A DNA stretch of 17,792 nt from Mycoplasmataceae bacterium (GCA_013214765.1 JABSQD010000001.1:1-17792), one strand, 5' to 3'. Positions 1 to 8,199 are shown, counted from the first letter of the stretch. Notes: generated by a model not told the origin, from the sequence alone. A program made the numbers and translations.

Positions 1-1
1 T

Positions 2-118
2 ACTAAATGTAAAAATTTATTTTTAACGCCTAAGGAAACTTCGCAATTAAAATCTATGTATAAATTATTTTTAGAAAATCAAATGGGAATTAATTTATTT
101 ATGATGAATAAAATATAA
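2..118 (+). CDS. 3' end of an unidentified gene (partial)
   Basis: An open frame enters from the left edge and stops at TAA 116-118, giving 38 residues that end in LFMMNKI. The visible tail is a plausible globular C-terminus (KETSQLKSMYKLFLENQ), with mixed charged and hydrophobic residues and no membrane segment. I do not recognise the family. Nothing shows the frame is a real gene except its openness and protein-like composition, and the next 40 bases hold no promoter or terminator I can support. It could equally be a remnant, because the neighbouring gene is decayed. Confidence 0.35.
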   Translation, partial: TKCKNLFLTPKETSQLKSMYKLFLENQMGINLFMMNKI

Positions 119-160
119 TTTTATTATGAGAGAATAGTATAATTATATTGTAATGCTACA

Positions 161-776
161 ATGGAAATAAAAAATCAATTTGACATAATATATTTATCAG
201 ATAAAGAAATTAGAATAGATTCAGAACATAAAAATGAAAGAATCGACCTTGCTTAGTTATAAAAATTGATTTCGGAACAAAAAAGGATGAATCATTTCCA
301 TTATTTCAAAATATAGAGATATTGGTTATAGTGAAATGAAATATCAATTATCTTTTGAATTATGAATAGACCTTTCTAATAGACCTTTTAGAATTACAAG
401 TTCACAATTAAAATATTCTAGTTAATTGAATTTATTAAAAGCGGAAGAGAGAATAGATAATGATTAAAAAAATAGAAGATTAGAAACAGGAGATATTTTT
501 AAAAAATTTAAAGGAATTTGGAGTAGAAAGAAAATCAAAAAATGAAAAATTTTTTATGGTAAGATTCGAAACGAAACAAAAATAGGAGGAAATTATAATC
601 TTAAGTTATTTCCTGATTTGGATGAACATATAGATTTTAAAATAATGTTGGTTATTGAACCATTGAAAAAAAGAATAGAAGAATTAGAAAAAATCATCAG
701 AGATTATAAAGATGAAGGGGAAGAAGAAATCACCGAAGAAATTATCGAAGATAATGAAGATGAAGAGGAAGAATAA
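161..776 (+). pseudogene. Decayed gene of about 200 codons, function unknown
   Basis: Protein-like sequence runs through three frames in order. ATG 161 starts MEIKNQFDIIYLSDKEIRID and stops at TAG 254. The next frame carries on from about 253 with LVIKIDFGTKKDESFPLF. From about 309 the third frame reads KYRDIGYSEMKYQLSFELW and continues to TAA 774-776, broken by TAA at 423 and 465. Both frame changes are consistent with loss of one base, the second beside an A-run. The last third is an uninterrupted charged segment (LKKRIEELEKII) followed by an almost purely acidic tail (EEEITEEIIEDNEDEEEE). Within the frame TGA reads as Trp. I cannot name the family; the C-terminal coiled-coil-plus-acidic layout is generic. 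Two frameshifts and two stops in about 200 codons argue for a pseudogene, although sequencing errors in homopolymers could explain the shifts. Confidence 0.6.
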
Positions 777-778
777 TA

Positions 779-868
779 ATGAATATAGGAGAAATGATTA
801 CATATCTACAAAATATAGATGCGAATGATATTGAAAAATTAGAATGTAGATTTAGAAAGTGAATATAA
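779..868 (+). CDS. 29-residue ORF after the decayed gene
   Basis: ATG 779 overlaps the tandem stops of the preceding frame (TAATAATG) and runs to TAA 866-868, with one TGA read as Trp. The product begins MNIGEMITYLQNIDAND. The ATAATG coupling is what one expects of a downstream partner of the decayed gene. The product is very short and unrecognised, and it may itself be a truncated remnant. I see no ribosome binding site of its own apart from a purine-rich stretch in the acidic codons upstream. Confidence 0.3.
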
Positions 869-876
869 TAAAGTTT

Positions 877-904
877 AATTTTCTATCATTTTTATAGTAA
901 AATT
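877..904 (+). terminator. Weak hairpin after the decayed region
   Basis: The left arm AATTTTCTAT (877-886) pairs with ATAG plus AAAATT (894-904), leaving one bulged T and a 7-base loop. The stem is almost all A-T and has no following T-run, so it is a poor intrinsic terminator. It separates the decayed genes from the tuf promoter region. Confidence 0.25.
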
Positions 905-908
905 AATA

Positions 909-938
909 TTGAGCATATATTTATATGTCTTATATTAT
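909..938 (+). promoter_or_regulatory. Candidate tuf promoter
   Basis: TTGAGC at 909-914 resembles a -35 box. TATATT (931-936, 16-bp spacer) or TATTAT (933-938, 18-bp spacer) could be the -10. Transcription would start near 944 and give a leader of about 60 bases before tuf. In sequence this AT-rich, -10-like hexamers are common, so the placement rests on the -35 match and the position. Confidence 0.4.
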
Positions 939-1003
939 ATGATATAGATTAACTTATTTTAAAGACTAAGCTATATAAATTAAAAATAAACGAAAGGAAA
1001 ATT

Positions 1004-2194
1004 ATGGCAAAAAAAGAAAAATTTGATCGTTCAAAAGAACATATTAACATTGGGACAATTGGTCATGTTGATCATGGTAAGACAACATTAACAGCTGCCA
1101 TTACAACAGTTTTATCTAAAGCTGGTGGTGCAACAAAAGCTATAGATTATGCATCTATTGATGCTGCACCTGAAGAAATAAAGAGAGGTATTACTATTAA
1201 TACATCTCATGTTGAATATGAAACAGAAAAAAGACATTACGCACATATCGATGCTCCAGGGCATGATGCTTATGTTAAAAATATGATTACAGGAGCTGCT
1301 CAAATGGATGGGGCTATACTTGTTGTTTCTGCAGCAGATGGACCTATGCCTCAAACAAGAGAACATATTTTATTATCAAGACAAGTTGGTATTCAAAAAT
1401 TAATAATTTTTATTAATAAATGTGATTTAGTTAAAGATGAAGAAATGTTTACTATTGTTGAAGAAGAAATCAAAGAATTATTAATACAATATGGATTTGA
1501 TGGAGAAAATACTCCATTTATAAGAGGATCAGCACTTAAAGCTTTAAACGGTGATGCTGAATATGAAAAATCAATTATGGAATTAATGGATAAAGTAGAC
1601 ACTTACTTCCCAATTCCTGAAAGAGATAATACAAAACCTTTCTTATTACCAGTCGAAGATGTATTTACAATTACAGGTAGAGGAACAGTTGCTACTGGTA
1701 GAGTAGAAAGAGGAAAAATCAAGGAGGGTGATGAGATAGAAATAGTTGGTATTAAAGAAACACAAAAAACTACAATTACAGGAATTGAAATGTTTAGAAA
1801 ATTACTTGATTATGCAGAAGCAGGTGATAATGTTGGTTTGTTATTAAGAGGTATTGATAGAACTCAAATTGAAAGAGGACAAGTTATTGTTAAACCCGGT
1901 TCAATAAAAGCACATAAAAAATTTAAAGCAGAGATTTATGCACTTACAAAAGAAGAAGGCGGAAGACATACACCATTTCTTTCAAATTATAGACCACAAA
2001 TTTATTTAAGAACTACAGATGTTACTGCAACTATCGAATTAGATAAAGGTGTTGAAATGATCATGCCTGGAGATAATAAGGAAGTAACATTTAATTTAAT
2101 TGCACCAATTGCTTTAGAATTAAAAACAAAATTCTCAATTAGAGAAGGCGGAAAGACTGTTGGAGCAGGTACTATAACAAAAATTATTGAATAG
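1004..2194 (+). CDS. tuf: Elongation factor Tu
   Basis: This GTPase brings aminoacyl-tRNA to the ribosomal A site. At 396 residues it is the normal EF-Tu length. Visible elements are the P-loop GHVDHGKT (20-27), the switch I region ending RGITI (61-65), G3 DAPGH (83-87), NKCD (138-141), the SAL guanine contact (176-178), and domains 2 and 3 with the usual [19 protein letters not shown] lies 5 bases before the ATG. Two departures stand out: the G3 cysteine is Ala (DAPGH), and the following residues read DAY instead of ADY. The rest of the switch II helix ([14 protein letters not shown]) is canonical. rpsL, rpsG and fusA, the usual str-operon partners, are not upstream, so tuf is monocistronic here between its own promoter and a terminator. 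Its partner EF-Ts is encoded at 15531. Confidence 0.98.
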   Translation: MAKKEKFDRSKEHINIGTIGHVDHGKTTLTAAITTVLSKAGGATKAIDYASIDAAPEEIKRGITINTSHVEYETEKRHYAHIDAPGHDAYVKNMITGAAQMDGAILVVSAADGPMPQTREHILLSRQVGIQKLIIFINKCDLVKDEEMFTIVEEEIKELLIQYGFDGENTPFIRGSALKALNGDAEYEKSIMELMDKVDTYFPIPERDNTKPFLLPVEDVFTITGRGTVATGRVERGKIKEGDEIEIVGIKETQKTTITGIEMFRKLLDYAEAGDNVGLLLRGIDRTQIERGQVIVKPGSIKAHKKFKAEIYALTKEEGGRHTPFLSNYRPQIYLRTTDVTATIELDKGVEMIMPGDNKEVTFNLIAPIALELKTKFSIREGGKTVGAGTITKIIE

Positions 2195-2258
2195 AAATTT
2201 AAATAATTAATGTTTAATTTATAGAATTTAAGTTAATCACCAAACATAATAAAATTTT

Positions 2259-2286
2259 AAGAACACATTAAATGTGTTCTTTTTTT
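2259..2286 (+). terminator. Intrinsic terminator of tuf
   Basis: A perfect 10-bp stem, AAGAACACAT (2259-2268) with ATGTGTTCTT (2272-2281), has a TAA loop and runs directly into T-rich sequence. It is the best rho-independent terminator in the window and lies 65 bases past the tuf stop. Confidence 0.85.
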
Positions 2287-2326
2287 AAAAAAAATTAAAT
2301 ATATGTTTTTTTTAAAAAAAATGGTT

Positions 2327-2335
2327 TGTTATAAT
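2327..2335 (+). promoter_or_regulatory. Extended -10 promoter of the carrier gene
   Basis: TG-T-TATAAT (2327-2335) is a perfect extended -10 element. The carrier's ATG begins at 2343, 7 bases after the box, so transcription would start at or within a base or two of the A of the ATG. No convincing -35 exists, because the region upstream is runs of T and A. An extended -10 can compensate for that. No Shine-Dalgarno sequence is present, consistent with a leaderless message. Confidence 0.55.
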
Positions 2336-2342
2336 TATTAAT

Positions 2343-4199
2343 ATGACAACACAAAATGTGAAAAAAACAAATAATAAAAATGAGAAAAAAAGACGTTTTA
2401 AGTTTCCTAAACTTCCTTCTGCTTTAACAATTATTATTGGGGTTGTTGTTTTTGCAGCTATACTTACATGAATACCTCATGGTTCTACACCAGATGGAAC
2501 GACAATTGATGGATCTTTAGCTAGTTGGAATGAGTGAATACTTAATAATGCTATAAAAAGTGGCGGAACATTTGTTTTTACAATAGGTAGTGGAACAGCA
2601 AATGCCACAGTTTATTCATTCGAAATTCTTGCCGATTCTTTCCAAAATTATGAAGAATTAATAGATAGGGGAGGATTTATTTTAACAGTTATTAGTGGTC
2701 CAGGATCACTTGCGAATATTTCTGGATTAAGAGCAACAAATGAAATAATTAATATATTTGGATTAGATGCATTAATTAATGAAGATCAAATTTTAGTTAC
2801 ACACATTGATTTACCATGAACACTTAAAATGTTTGAAGACGGAACATTTTCACAATTTGGCTTATTAGATACAGCTAGAGCTCTTATTGGTGGATATTGA
2901 GCAGCGTTTGATGTTGCATTATATTTAATTGGTATATTTGCAATAGTTGAATTATTAACAAGAACAGGAACTCTTAAAGCAGGAGTTGGTTCTTTAGTAA
3001 AAGGATTAAATAATAAAGAAATTATTCTATTGCCAATATTATTTTTATTATTTTCTTTAGGGGGAACTCTATTCGGAATGCAAGAAGAGACATTAGGATT
3101 ATTGCCTATTATTGTTCCGGTTATTATTTTAGCTGGATTTGATGCCCCATCAGGAATGATGGTAGCTGCATTAGGTACAACTACAGGTATTGCTTCTTCA
3201 GTCCTTGATCCATTTTCAGTTGGAGTAATGGCTGATGGATTAGGATATGGAATTGGAGTTGGGATTTTTCAAAGATTAATTTTATTTGTAATTTATACAT
3301 CGTTTGGAATGATGTTTATTACATGATATGGATTAAGAGTTCAAAAAAATAAGAATAAATCTATTGATAAATCAGAAATTTCTAATAATCAAATTTGAGC
3401 AAAAAAAGAAATAGGAGACATTACCAATCTTGAATCAATGACAGGAAAACAAACTACAGCATTAGTAATTTTTGGATTTGTATTCGGTTGAATGATATTT
3501 TCATTAATGCCATGAATAACTTGATTTCCAGAATTAGCATTTAACGAAGGTTGAAATATATTTTCACATATTTTTTATGGAGATATATTATTAGGAAACT
3601 GATATTTTATTGAATTAGCAATATTATTTTTCTTAGCAGCAATTTTAATTGGTGCAATATTTAAAATAGAAAGTAAAGAAATGATTAATGTGTTCTGAAC
3701 TTCTCTTAGAGAAATGTTTGGAGTAATTACAATTATTTCCTTTTCAAGAGCAACTTCAATGATTTTGACATTATCCGGTTTAACATATGGAATGATTTAT
3801 GGAATGATTAATATTGAACAACTCAATAGTATTTCACCATTATCATTTATGTTAATATGAGCACCAATATTTTTAGTTATGGCAATATTTATTCCATCAA
3901 CTTCAGGATTGGCAGGTATAACTGCGCCCATAATTGGAGGAGTAGTGTCGGCTTCAGGACCAACGAATGATCCTCACACATTATTATTGGCATCTGGAAT
4001 ATTAATGATATATCCATTAGCACAAGGTGTTATTAATATGTTCTCTCCATCTACAGGAATTATAGTTGTTCAAGCAGAACAATCTAAAGTTAATTTCGGT
4101 AAAATAATGCCATTATTAATAATATATGCTGTAATGATTTTAGGAATAGGTATTATTTCATCATCATTAATTATGGTTGTTAATACGATTTTAATATAA
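2343..4199 (+). CDS. YfcC-family (DcuC-like) membrane carrier
   Basis: A 618-residue polytopic membrane protein, read with several TGA-Trp codons. A basic cytoplasmic N-terminus is followed by a first membrane segment (about 26-43) ending TWIP. The YfcC signature GGTLFGMQEETLGLLP is at about 240-255, then TTGIASSVLDPFSVGVMAD, and there are many further hydrophobic helices with a late GLAGITAPIIGG stretch. The fold is that of the C4-dicarboxylate anaerobic carrier superfamily. In related mollicutes such proteins are annotated as dicarboxylate or arginine/ornithine exchangers, but the substrate cannot be read from sequence. The protein is longer than I expect for the family (about 470-510 residues) because residues 45-185 form a large, probably extracellular, insert between the first and second membrane helices. 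The gene has its own promoter and separates tuf from the ribosomal operon. The start is fixed by the promoter position and by the basic sequence before the first helix. Confidence 0.85.
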
Positions 4200-4390
4200 T
4201 AAATTAAATTTTTAAATAATACAAATAAGTGTGAAAGTGTTTTTATTTAATTGTATATTTATATATATATTTTGTTATTATATAACTAGTATTAAATCAT
4301 AATAAATATACACTGAATGTAGTGGTAAATTATATAATTAATATTAACTTAAAAAAATAACAAATCAAATTTGAAAAGAGAATAAATCTT
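4200..4390 (+). promoter_or_regulatory. Spacer with candidate promoter and leader of the S10 operon
   Basis: This is 191 bases of very AT-rich non-coding sequence. A weak stem, TTAAATAA (4212-4219) with TTATTTAA (4243-4250), may help end the carrier transcript, but its 23-base loop makes it doubtful. TATAAT at 4333-4338 is the best -10 candidate for the long ribosomal operon, and the -35 position is not convincing. A small CACT/AGTG hairpin lies just upstream at about 4311-4324. AAAAGAG (4374-4380) is a weak Shine-Dalgarno 10 bases before rpsJ. I do not recognise a known S10 leader structure. Confidence 0.35.
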
Positions 4391-4702
4391 ATGAAAAATA
4401 AAGTAATTAAAATTAAATTAAAATCTTATGATCCAAAACTTATAGATAAATCAATGAAAAAGATTATTGCGGTTGCAAGATCGACAGGAGCAAAAATATC
4501 TGGAGTTCCACTTCCTACAAGAAGAGAAGTGTTTACAGTTTTAAGATCAGTTCATGTTAATAAAACATCAAGAGAACAATTTGAACTTAGAACTCACAAG
4601 AGACTACTTCAAATAATCAAATCAACATCAACACCCGAAACAATGGATAAATTAAATAGAATTCAATTATTTACAGGAGTCTCAATCGAAATCAAGCTAT
4701 AA
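4391..4702 (+). CDS. rpsJ: 30S ribosomal protein S10
   Basis: A 103-residue, full-length S10 (30S head protein; also the NusE partner of NusB in antitermination). The family pattern is clear: IKIKLKSYDPKLIDKS at the N-terminus, the loop segment SGVPLPTRREVFTVLRSVHVNKTSREQFE, and a final VSIEIKL. It is the first gene of the S10-spc operon. Its Shine-Dalgarno is weak (AAAAGAG, 10 bases upstream). The stop codon sits in the loop of a small hairpin. Confidence 0.97.
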   Translation: MKNKVIKIKLKSYDPKLIDKSMKKIIAVARSTGAKISGVPLPTRREVFTVLRSVHVNKTSREQFELRTHKRLLQIIKSTSTPETMDKLNRIQLFTGVSIEIKL

Positions 4703-4708
4703 GGCTTG
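4693..4708 (+). promoter_or_regulatory. Hairpin around the rpsJ stop codon
   Basis: CAAGC (4693-4697) pairs with GCTTG (4704-4708) across a 6-base loop that contains the TAA stop. No T-run follows, so it is not a terminator. The next 22 bases before rplC contain no Shine-Dalgarno, so this is the only junction in the operon with both a hairpin and no ribosome binding site. Confidence 0.4.
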
Positions 4709-4730
4709 TTAATGTCGTATTGAATTAATA

Positions 4731-5708
4731 ATGAAAGGTATACTAGGTAGAAAAGCTGGAATGACAACTATTTTCGCTAATGATGGTAGAGCAATTCCAG
4801 TTACAATTATAGAAGTTAAACCTAATTCAGTTTTGCAAGTTAAAACAATTGAAACTGATGGGTATGAATCTATTAAATTAGGTGTTGAAGATAAAAAAGA
4901 TCAAAAGGCTACAAGAGCTGCATTAGGAGAAGCTAAAAAAGCAAATACAGTAGCTAAATATTTTATAAAAGAAATTAAAAATATGAAGAACTATAAGTTG
5001 GGCGAAACTCTTTTAGTTGATATTTTTGAATCAGGGGAAATCGTAGATGTTATAGGAACTTCAAAAAGTAAAGGATTTCAAGGTTCAATTAAAAGACATA
5101 ATCAAGCTAGGGGTCCAATGGGTCATGGATCTAAATCTCATAGAGTTACAGGATCAATTGGTGATATTAGAGGTCATGTTATAAAAGGAAAAAATATGCC
5201 AGGACATATGGGTCATGACCAGGTTACAATTCAAAACTTAGAAGTTGTATCTATTAATTTAGAAAATAATGTAATTTTAATTAAAGGTTCAATTCCAGGT
5301 CCAAATAAATCATTTGTTGTTATTAAAACTGCAGTTAAAAAAAGTAAAGTAGGAACTGCAATTGAATTAGTTAATGTTAAAATTGAACACATTAAAAACG
5401 AATTATTAGAGGAAGCTAAAAAAGTTGGTGCAGATATTAATTCAACAATGACAATTGAAGAAATGAGAGAAAATATTGATGAAGCATCAATTCAACATAA
5501 AAAAGATCTAAAAGAACATAAAGAACTTCTTGTTAAAGCAAAAGAAATAAAAATATCAAAAGCTGATAAAATGAAGTTTAGCGATTTGAAAATTGCTGTT
5601 CAAAAAGCAGAAGAAGTTATGGAATCTAGACAAGAAACATCAGTGTCAACAGAAAAGGAAACTTCAATTGAAATCAAAGAAAAAAAAGAGGAGAAGCATA
5701 ATGGCTAA
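4731..5708 (+). CDS. rplC: 50S ribosomal protein L3 with long C-terminal extension
   Basis: L3 is an early assembly protein whose internal loop reaches the peptidyl transferase centre. Residues 1-205 are a normal L3: MKGILGRKAGMT start, then GFQGSIKRHN, GHGSKSHRVTGSIG and KGKNMPGHMGHDQVT. Bacterial L3 normally ends near residue 210, but here the frame continues for about 120 residues. Two similar segments, about 223-251 (LLEEAKKVGADINSTMTIEEMRENI) and 264-292 (LLVKAKEIKISKADKMKFSDLKIAV), each look like a helix-extended loop-helix of the SAP/HeH/Rho-N type. A charged EKKEEKHNG tail closes the protein. The ATG has no Shine-Dalgarno, so translation may depend on coupling to rpsJ. The last 8 bases overlap rplD, and the GAGGAG that serves rplD lies inside this gene. 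Confidence 0.96.
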   Translation: MKGILGRKAGMTTIFANDGRAIPVTIIEVKPNSVLQVKTIETDGYESIKLGVEDKKDQKATRAALGEAKKANTVAKYFIKEIKNMKNYKLGETLLVDIFESGEIVDVIGTSKSKGFQGSIKRHNQARGPMGHGSKSHRVTGSIGDIRGHVIKGKNMPGHMGHDQVTIQNLEVVSINLENNVILIKGSIPGPNKSFVVIKTAVKKSKVGTAIELVNVKIEHIKNELLEEAKKVGADINSTMTIEEMRENIDEASIQHKKDLKEHKELLVKAKEIKISKADKMKFSDLKIAVQKAEEVMESRQETSVSTEKETSIEIKEKKEEKHNG

Positions 5709-6336
5709 ATTAAACGTTGTTAATGTACTTGGAGAAAAAGTATCATCAATAAATATTAAAGATGAAATTTTTTGTATTGTTCCCCATAATCAATCTATGT
5801 TTGATACAGTATTATCAGAAAGATCCGCTTTAAGACAAGGTACTCACAAAACAAAAACAAGAACTGAGGTTTCTGGTGGTGGAAGAAAACCTTGAAGACA
5901 AAAAGGAACAGGTAGAGCAAGACAAGGTTCAATTAGATCTCCTCAATGAAGAGGAGGAGGAGTTGTATTTGGACCCACTCCTTTAAGAAATTATGAACTT
6001 AAAGTAAATAAAAAAGTTAGAAATTTAGCTTTAAGATCTGGTTGGTCAGTAAAAATTGCCGCAAATCAAATTCATGTTATTCAAAATATGAATTTTGAAA
6101 CACCTTCATCTAAAGATTTTATTAAAATGCTTAATAATGTTAAAGTAAATGAAAGAAAAGTTATGTTAGTTTTAAATGGAGATGAATCAGAATTTAATAC
6201 TTATTTATCTGCAAGAAACTTAGGAAATGTATTGCCTGTTTTTATTGAAGAAGTTTTATTAGACGATATTTTAAATAGTACAGCAATTATTTTTACTGAA
6301 TCAGTATTAAAAAGTATTGAGGGGAGATTAGAGTAA
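5701..6336 (+). CDS. rplD: 50S ribosomal protein L4
   Basis: A 211-residue L4, which binds 23S rRNA and lines the exit tunnel. The extended tunnel loop is intact at about 45-92: GTHKTKTRTEVSGGGRKPW, QKGTGRARQGS and WRGGGVVFGP. Trp65 and Trp83 are both TGA, so a standard-code reading would break the gene in two. The start ATG overlaps the end of rplC by 8 bases and has GAGGAG just upstream, favouring translational coupling. The length is normal and there is no extension. Confidence 0.97.
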
Positions 6337-6337
6337 T

Positions 6338-6718
6338 ATGAAAATGAATGTTAATGATGTTATTAAAAAACCTATTATTACAGAAAAATCTTCTGATTTA
6401 TTATCAAAAAATGTTTATACATTAGAAGTTGATTCGAGAGCATCTAAAATAGATGTAAAAATTGCCATTGAAACAATTTTTTCTAAATCAGGAGCAAAAG
6501 TTTCTAAAGTAAATATAATGAAAGTAAAACAAAAATCTAAAAGATTAGGAAAATATGATGGTTTTAAAAAAGGATATAAAAAAGCTATGATTACATTATC
6601 AGAAGGTTCAATTCCGGTTTATGGAGCTGAGGGTGTTGTAAACAATGAAGCAAAATCTAAAAAATCAATTAAAATTATTGATACAGATAAAATTATGAAA
6701 GAAGCAGAAGGAGAGTAA
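6338..6718 (+). CDS. rplW: 50S ribosomal protein L23
   Basis: L23 sits at the tunnel exit and docks trigger factor and SRP. The core is recognisable from VIKKPIITEKSSDLL through YTLEVDSRASKIDVKIAIE and VNIMKVKQKSKRLGKYDGFKKGYKKAMITL. At 126 residues it is about 30 longer than the usual bacterial L23, with a lysine- and isoleucine-rich tail (SKKSIKIIDTDKIMKEAEGE). The start could be ATG 6338 or ATG 6344. The first was chosen because the GGGGAG run in the end of rplD gives comfortable spacing to either. Confidence 0.95.
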   Translation: MKMNVNDVIKKPIITEKSSDLLSKNVYTLEVDSRASKIDVKIAIETIFSKSGAKVSKVNIMKVKQKSKRLGKYDGFKKGYKKAMITLSEGSIPVYGAEGVVNNEAKSKKSIKIIDTDKIMKEAEGE

Positions 6719-6721
6719 TAT

Positions 6722-7567
6722 ATGTCAACAATTAAAAAATATAAACCAACATCTCCTGGAAGACGTAATTCTTCAGTTATTGATTATAAATCAGTTATTA
6801 CAACTGATAAATCTGAGAAATCATTAACAGTATCAATTACAAAAAATGGTGGTAGAAATAATACAGGATCAATAACAGTAAGACATAAAGGTGGGGGTTC
6901 TAAAAGAAAATATAGAATTATCGATTTCAAAAGAAACAAAGATGATATCCTAGGAAAAATAGCAACAATAGAATATGATCCAAATAGGACATCGTTTATT
7001 GCTTTAGTTCATTATATTGATGGTGAAAAAAGATATATTATTGCAACAAAAGATATGCAAGTAGGGCAAATGATTATGTCAGGTCCTAATGCAGATATTA
7101 AGCCAGGGAATAATTTACCAATGAATTTAATGCCAGAAGGTACTACAATTCATAATATTGAATTAAAACCAGGAAAAGGTGGAGAATTAGTAAGATCAGC
7201 TGGTACATCAGCTCAATTATTAGGTAAGGATGATTCTGAAAAATATGTAATTATAAAATTAGCTTCTGGAGAAGTTAGGAAAATATTAGCTAAAAATAGA
7301 GCTACAATTGGTGAGGTTTCAAATCCTTCTCATAATTTAGTAAGATGAGGTAAGGCCGGAAGAAATAGATATAGAGGTATTAGACCTACAGTCAGAGGTT
7401 CAGTAATGAATCCTAATGATCATCCTCATGGAGGAGGAGAAGGTAAGTCGCCGATTGGTAGACCAGCACCTTTAACACCATGAGGTAAAAAGGCACTTGG
7501 AGTAAAAACAAGGAAAAAAAATAAACAATCCAATAAATATATTATTAGAAGAAAAGGGGAAAATTAA
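6722..7567 (+). CDS. rplB: 50S ribosomal protein L2
   Basis: A 281-residue L2, needed for subunit association and peptidyl transferase activity. It opens with the typical [12 protein letters not shown], followed by [23 protein letters not shown], and ends with the near-universal [18 protein letters not shown] block (from residue 224), which includes the conserved histidine region. TGA encodes Trp in SHNLVRWGKAG and LTPWGKKALG, so a standard-code reading stops at 7348 and loses the catalytically important C-terminus. It is spaced 3 bases from rplW and preceded by GGAGAG. Confidence 0.97.
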
Positions 7568-7570
7568 CTT

Positions 7571-7840
7571 ATGGCAAGATCACTTAAAAAAGGACCATTT
7601 ATTGACGATCATTTAGAAAAAAAAGTTAAAAAGGCTATTATAGAAAAATCTAAAAAACCAATTAAAACTTGATCAAGAAGAAGTACAGTTTTTCCCAATT
7701 TTGTTGGTTTAACATTTCAGGTTCATCAAGGAAAAGAGTTTATTAATGTTTTTATTACAGAAGATATGGTTGGACATAAACTTGGAGAATTCGCGCCCAC
7801 GAGAAAATTTACTGGGCACGGGGATGATAAGAAGAAATAG
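7571..7840 (+). CDS. rpsS: 30S ribosomal protein S19
   Basis: An 89-residue S19, a 30S head protein at the intersubunit bridge. It starts [15 protein letters not shown] and continues with [37 protein letters not shown] and [10 protein letters not shown]. The Trp in the KTWSRRST block is TGA, so a standard-code reading interrupts the gene. It lies 3 bases after rplB. The GGGG run at the end of rplB, 11 bases upstream, is the likely ribosome binding site. Confidence 0.96.
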
Positions 7841-7853
7841 GAGAGTGTAGAAT

Positions 7854-8198
7854 ATGGAAGCAAGATCAGAATCAAAAGTAGTAAAAGTTTCATCTCAAAA
7901 AGCAAATCTAGTTTGTGAATTAATTAGAAATAAATCTATCGAAGAAGCATTTGCAATTTTAGAAAACTCAACTAAAAAATCAGCATCTATTATAAGAAAA
8001 ATATTAAATTCAGCAGTTGCAAACGCAACTGAAAATCATGGGATGACTTCAGAAGGATTATATATTAAATCTTCTTTTGCAAATGAAGGACCAACAATGA
8101 AAAGATTTAGAGCAAGAGCAAAAGGAAGAGCTGATCAAAAATTAAAAAGAACAGCTCATATTACAGTTATAGTTACAGATGAAAAGAGGGGAAAATAA
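7854..8198 (+). CDS. rplV: 50S ribosomal protein L22
   Basis: A 114-residue L22. Its beta-hairpin reaches the narrow part of the exit tunnel, and here it corresponds to EGPTMKRFRARAKGRADQKLKRTAHITVIV. The N-terminal half shows the family's helices (VSSQKANLVCELIRNKSIEEA). No notable extension. AGGAGAG lies 8-14 bases before the ATG. The 13-base gap from rpsS is among the larger ones in the operon. Confidence 0.96.
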   Translation: MEARSESKVVKVSSQKANLVCELIRNKSIEEAFAILENSTKKSASIIRKILNSAVANATENHGMTSEGLYIKSSFANEGPTMKRFRARAKGRADQKLKRTAHITVIVTDEKRGK

Positions 8199-8199
8199 A

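Noticed and set aside
161..330. Programmed -1 frameshifting as the explanation for the frame changes
   Set aside because: No slippery heptamer with a downstream structure is seen at either site, and two in-frame TAA codons follow, so decay or sequencing error is simpler.
4212..4250. Terminator for the carrier gene
   Set aside because: The only stem is A-T pairs with a 23-base loop; kept only as a doubtful note in the spacer entry.
4250..4300. Additional promoters in the TATATATATA stretch before rpsJ
   Set aside because: Simple A-T sequence gives -10 matches by chance and no -35 partner was convincing.
5593..5895. Separate 100-residue ORF overlapping the end of rplC
   Set aside because: It is the rplD frame read upstream of its true ATG and cut at a TGA that encodes Trp65 of L4.
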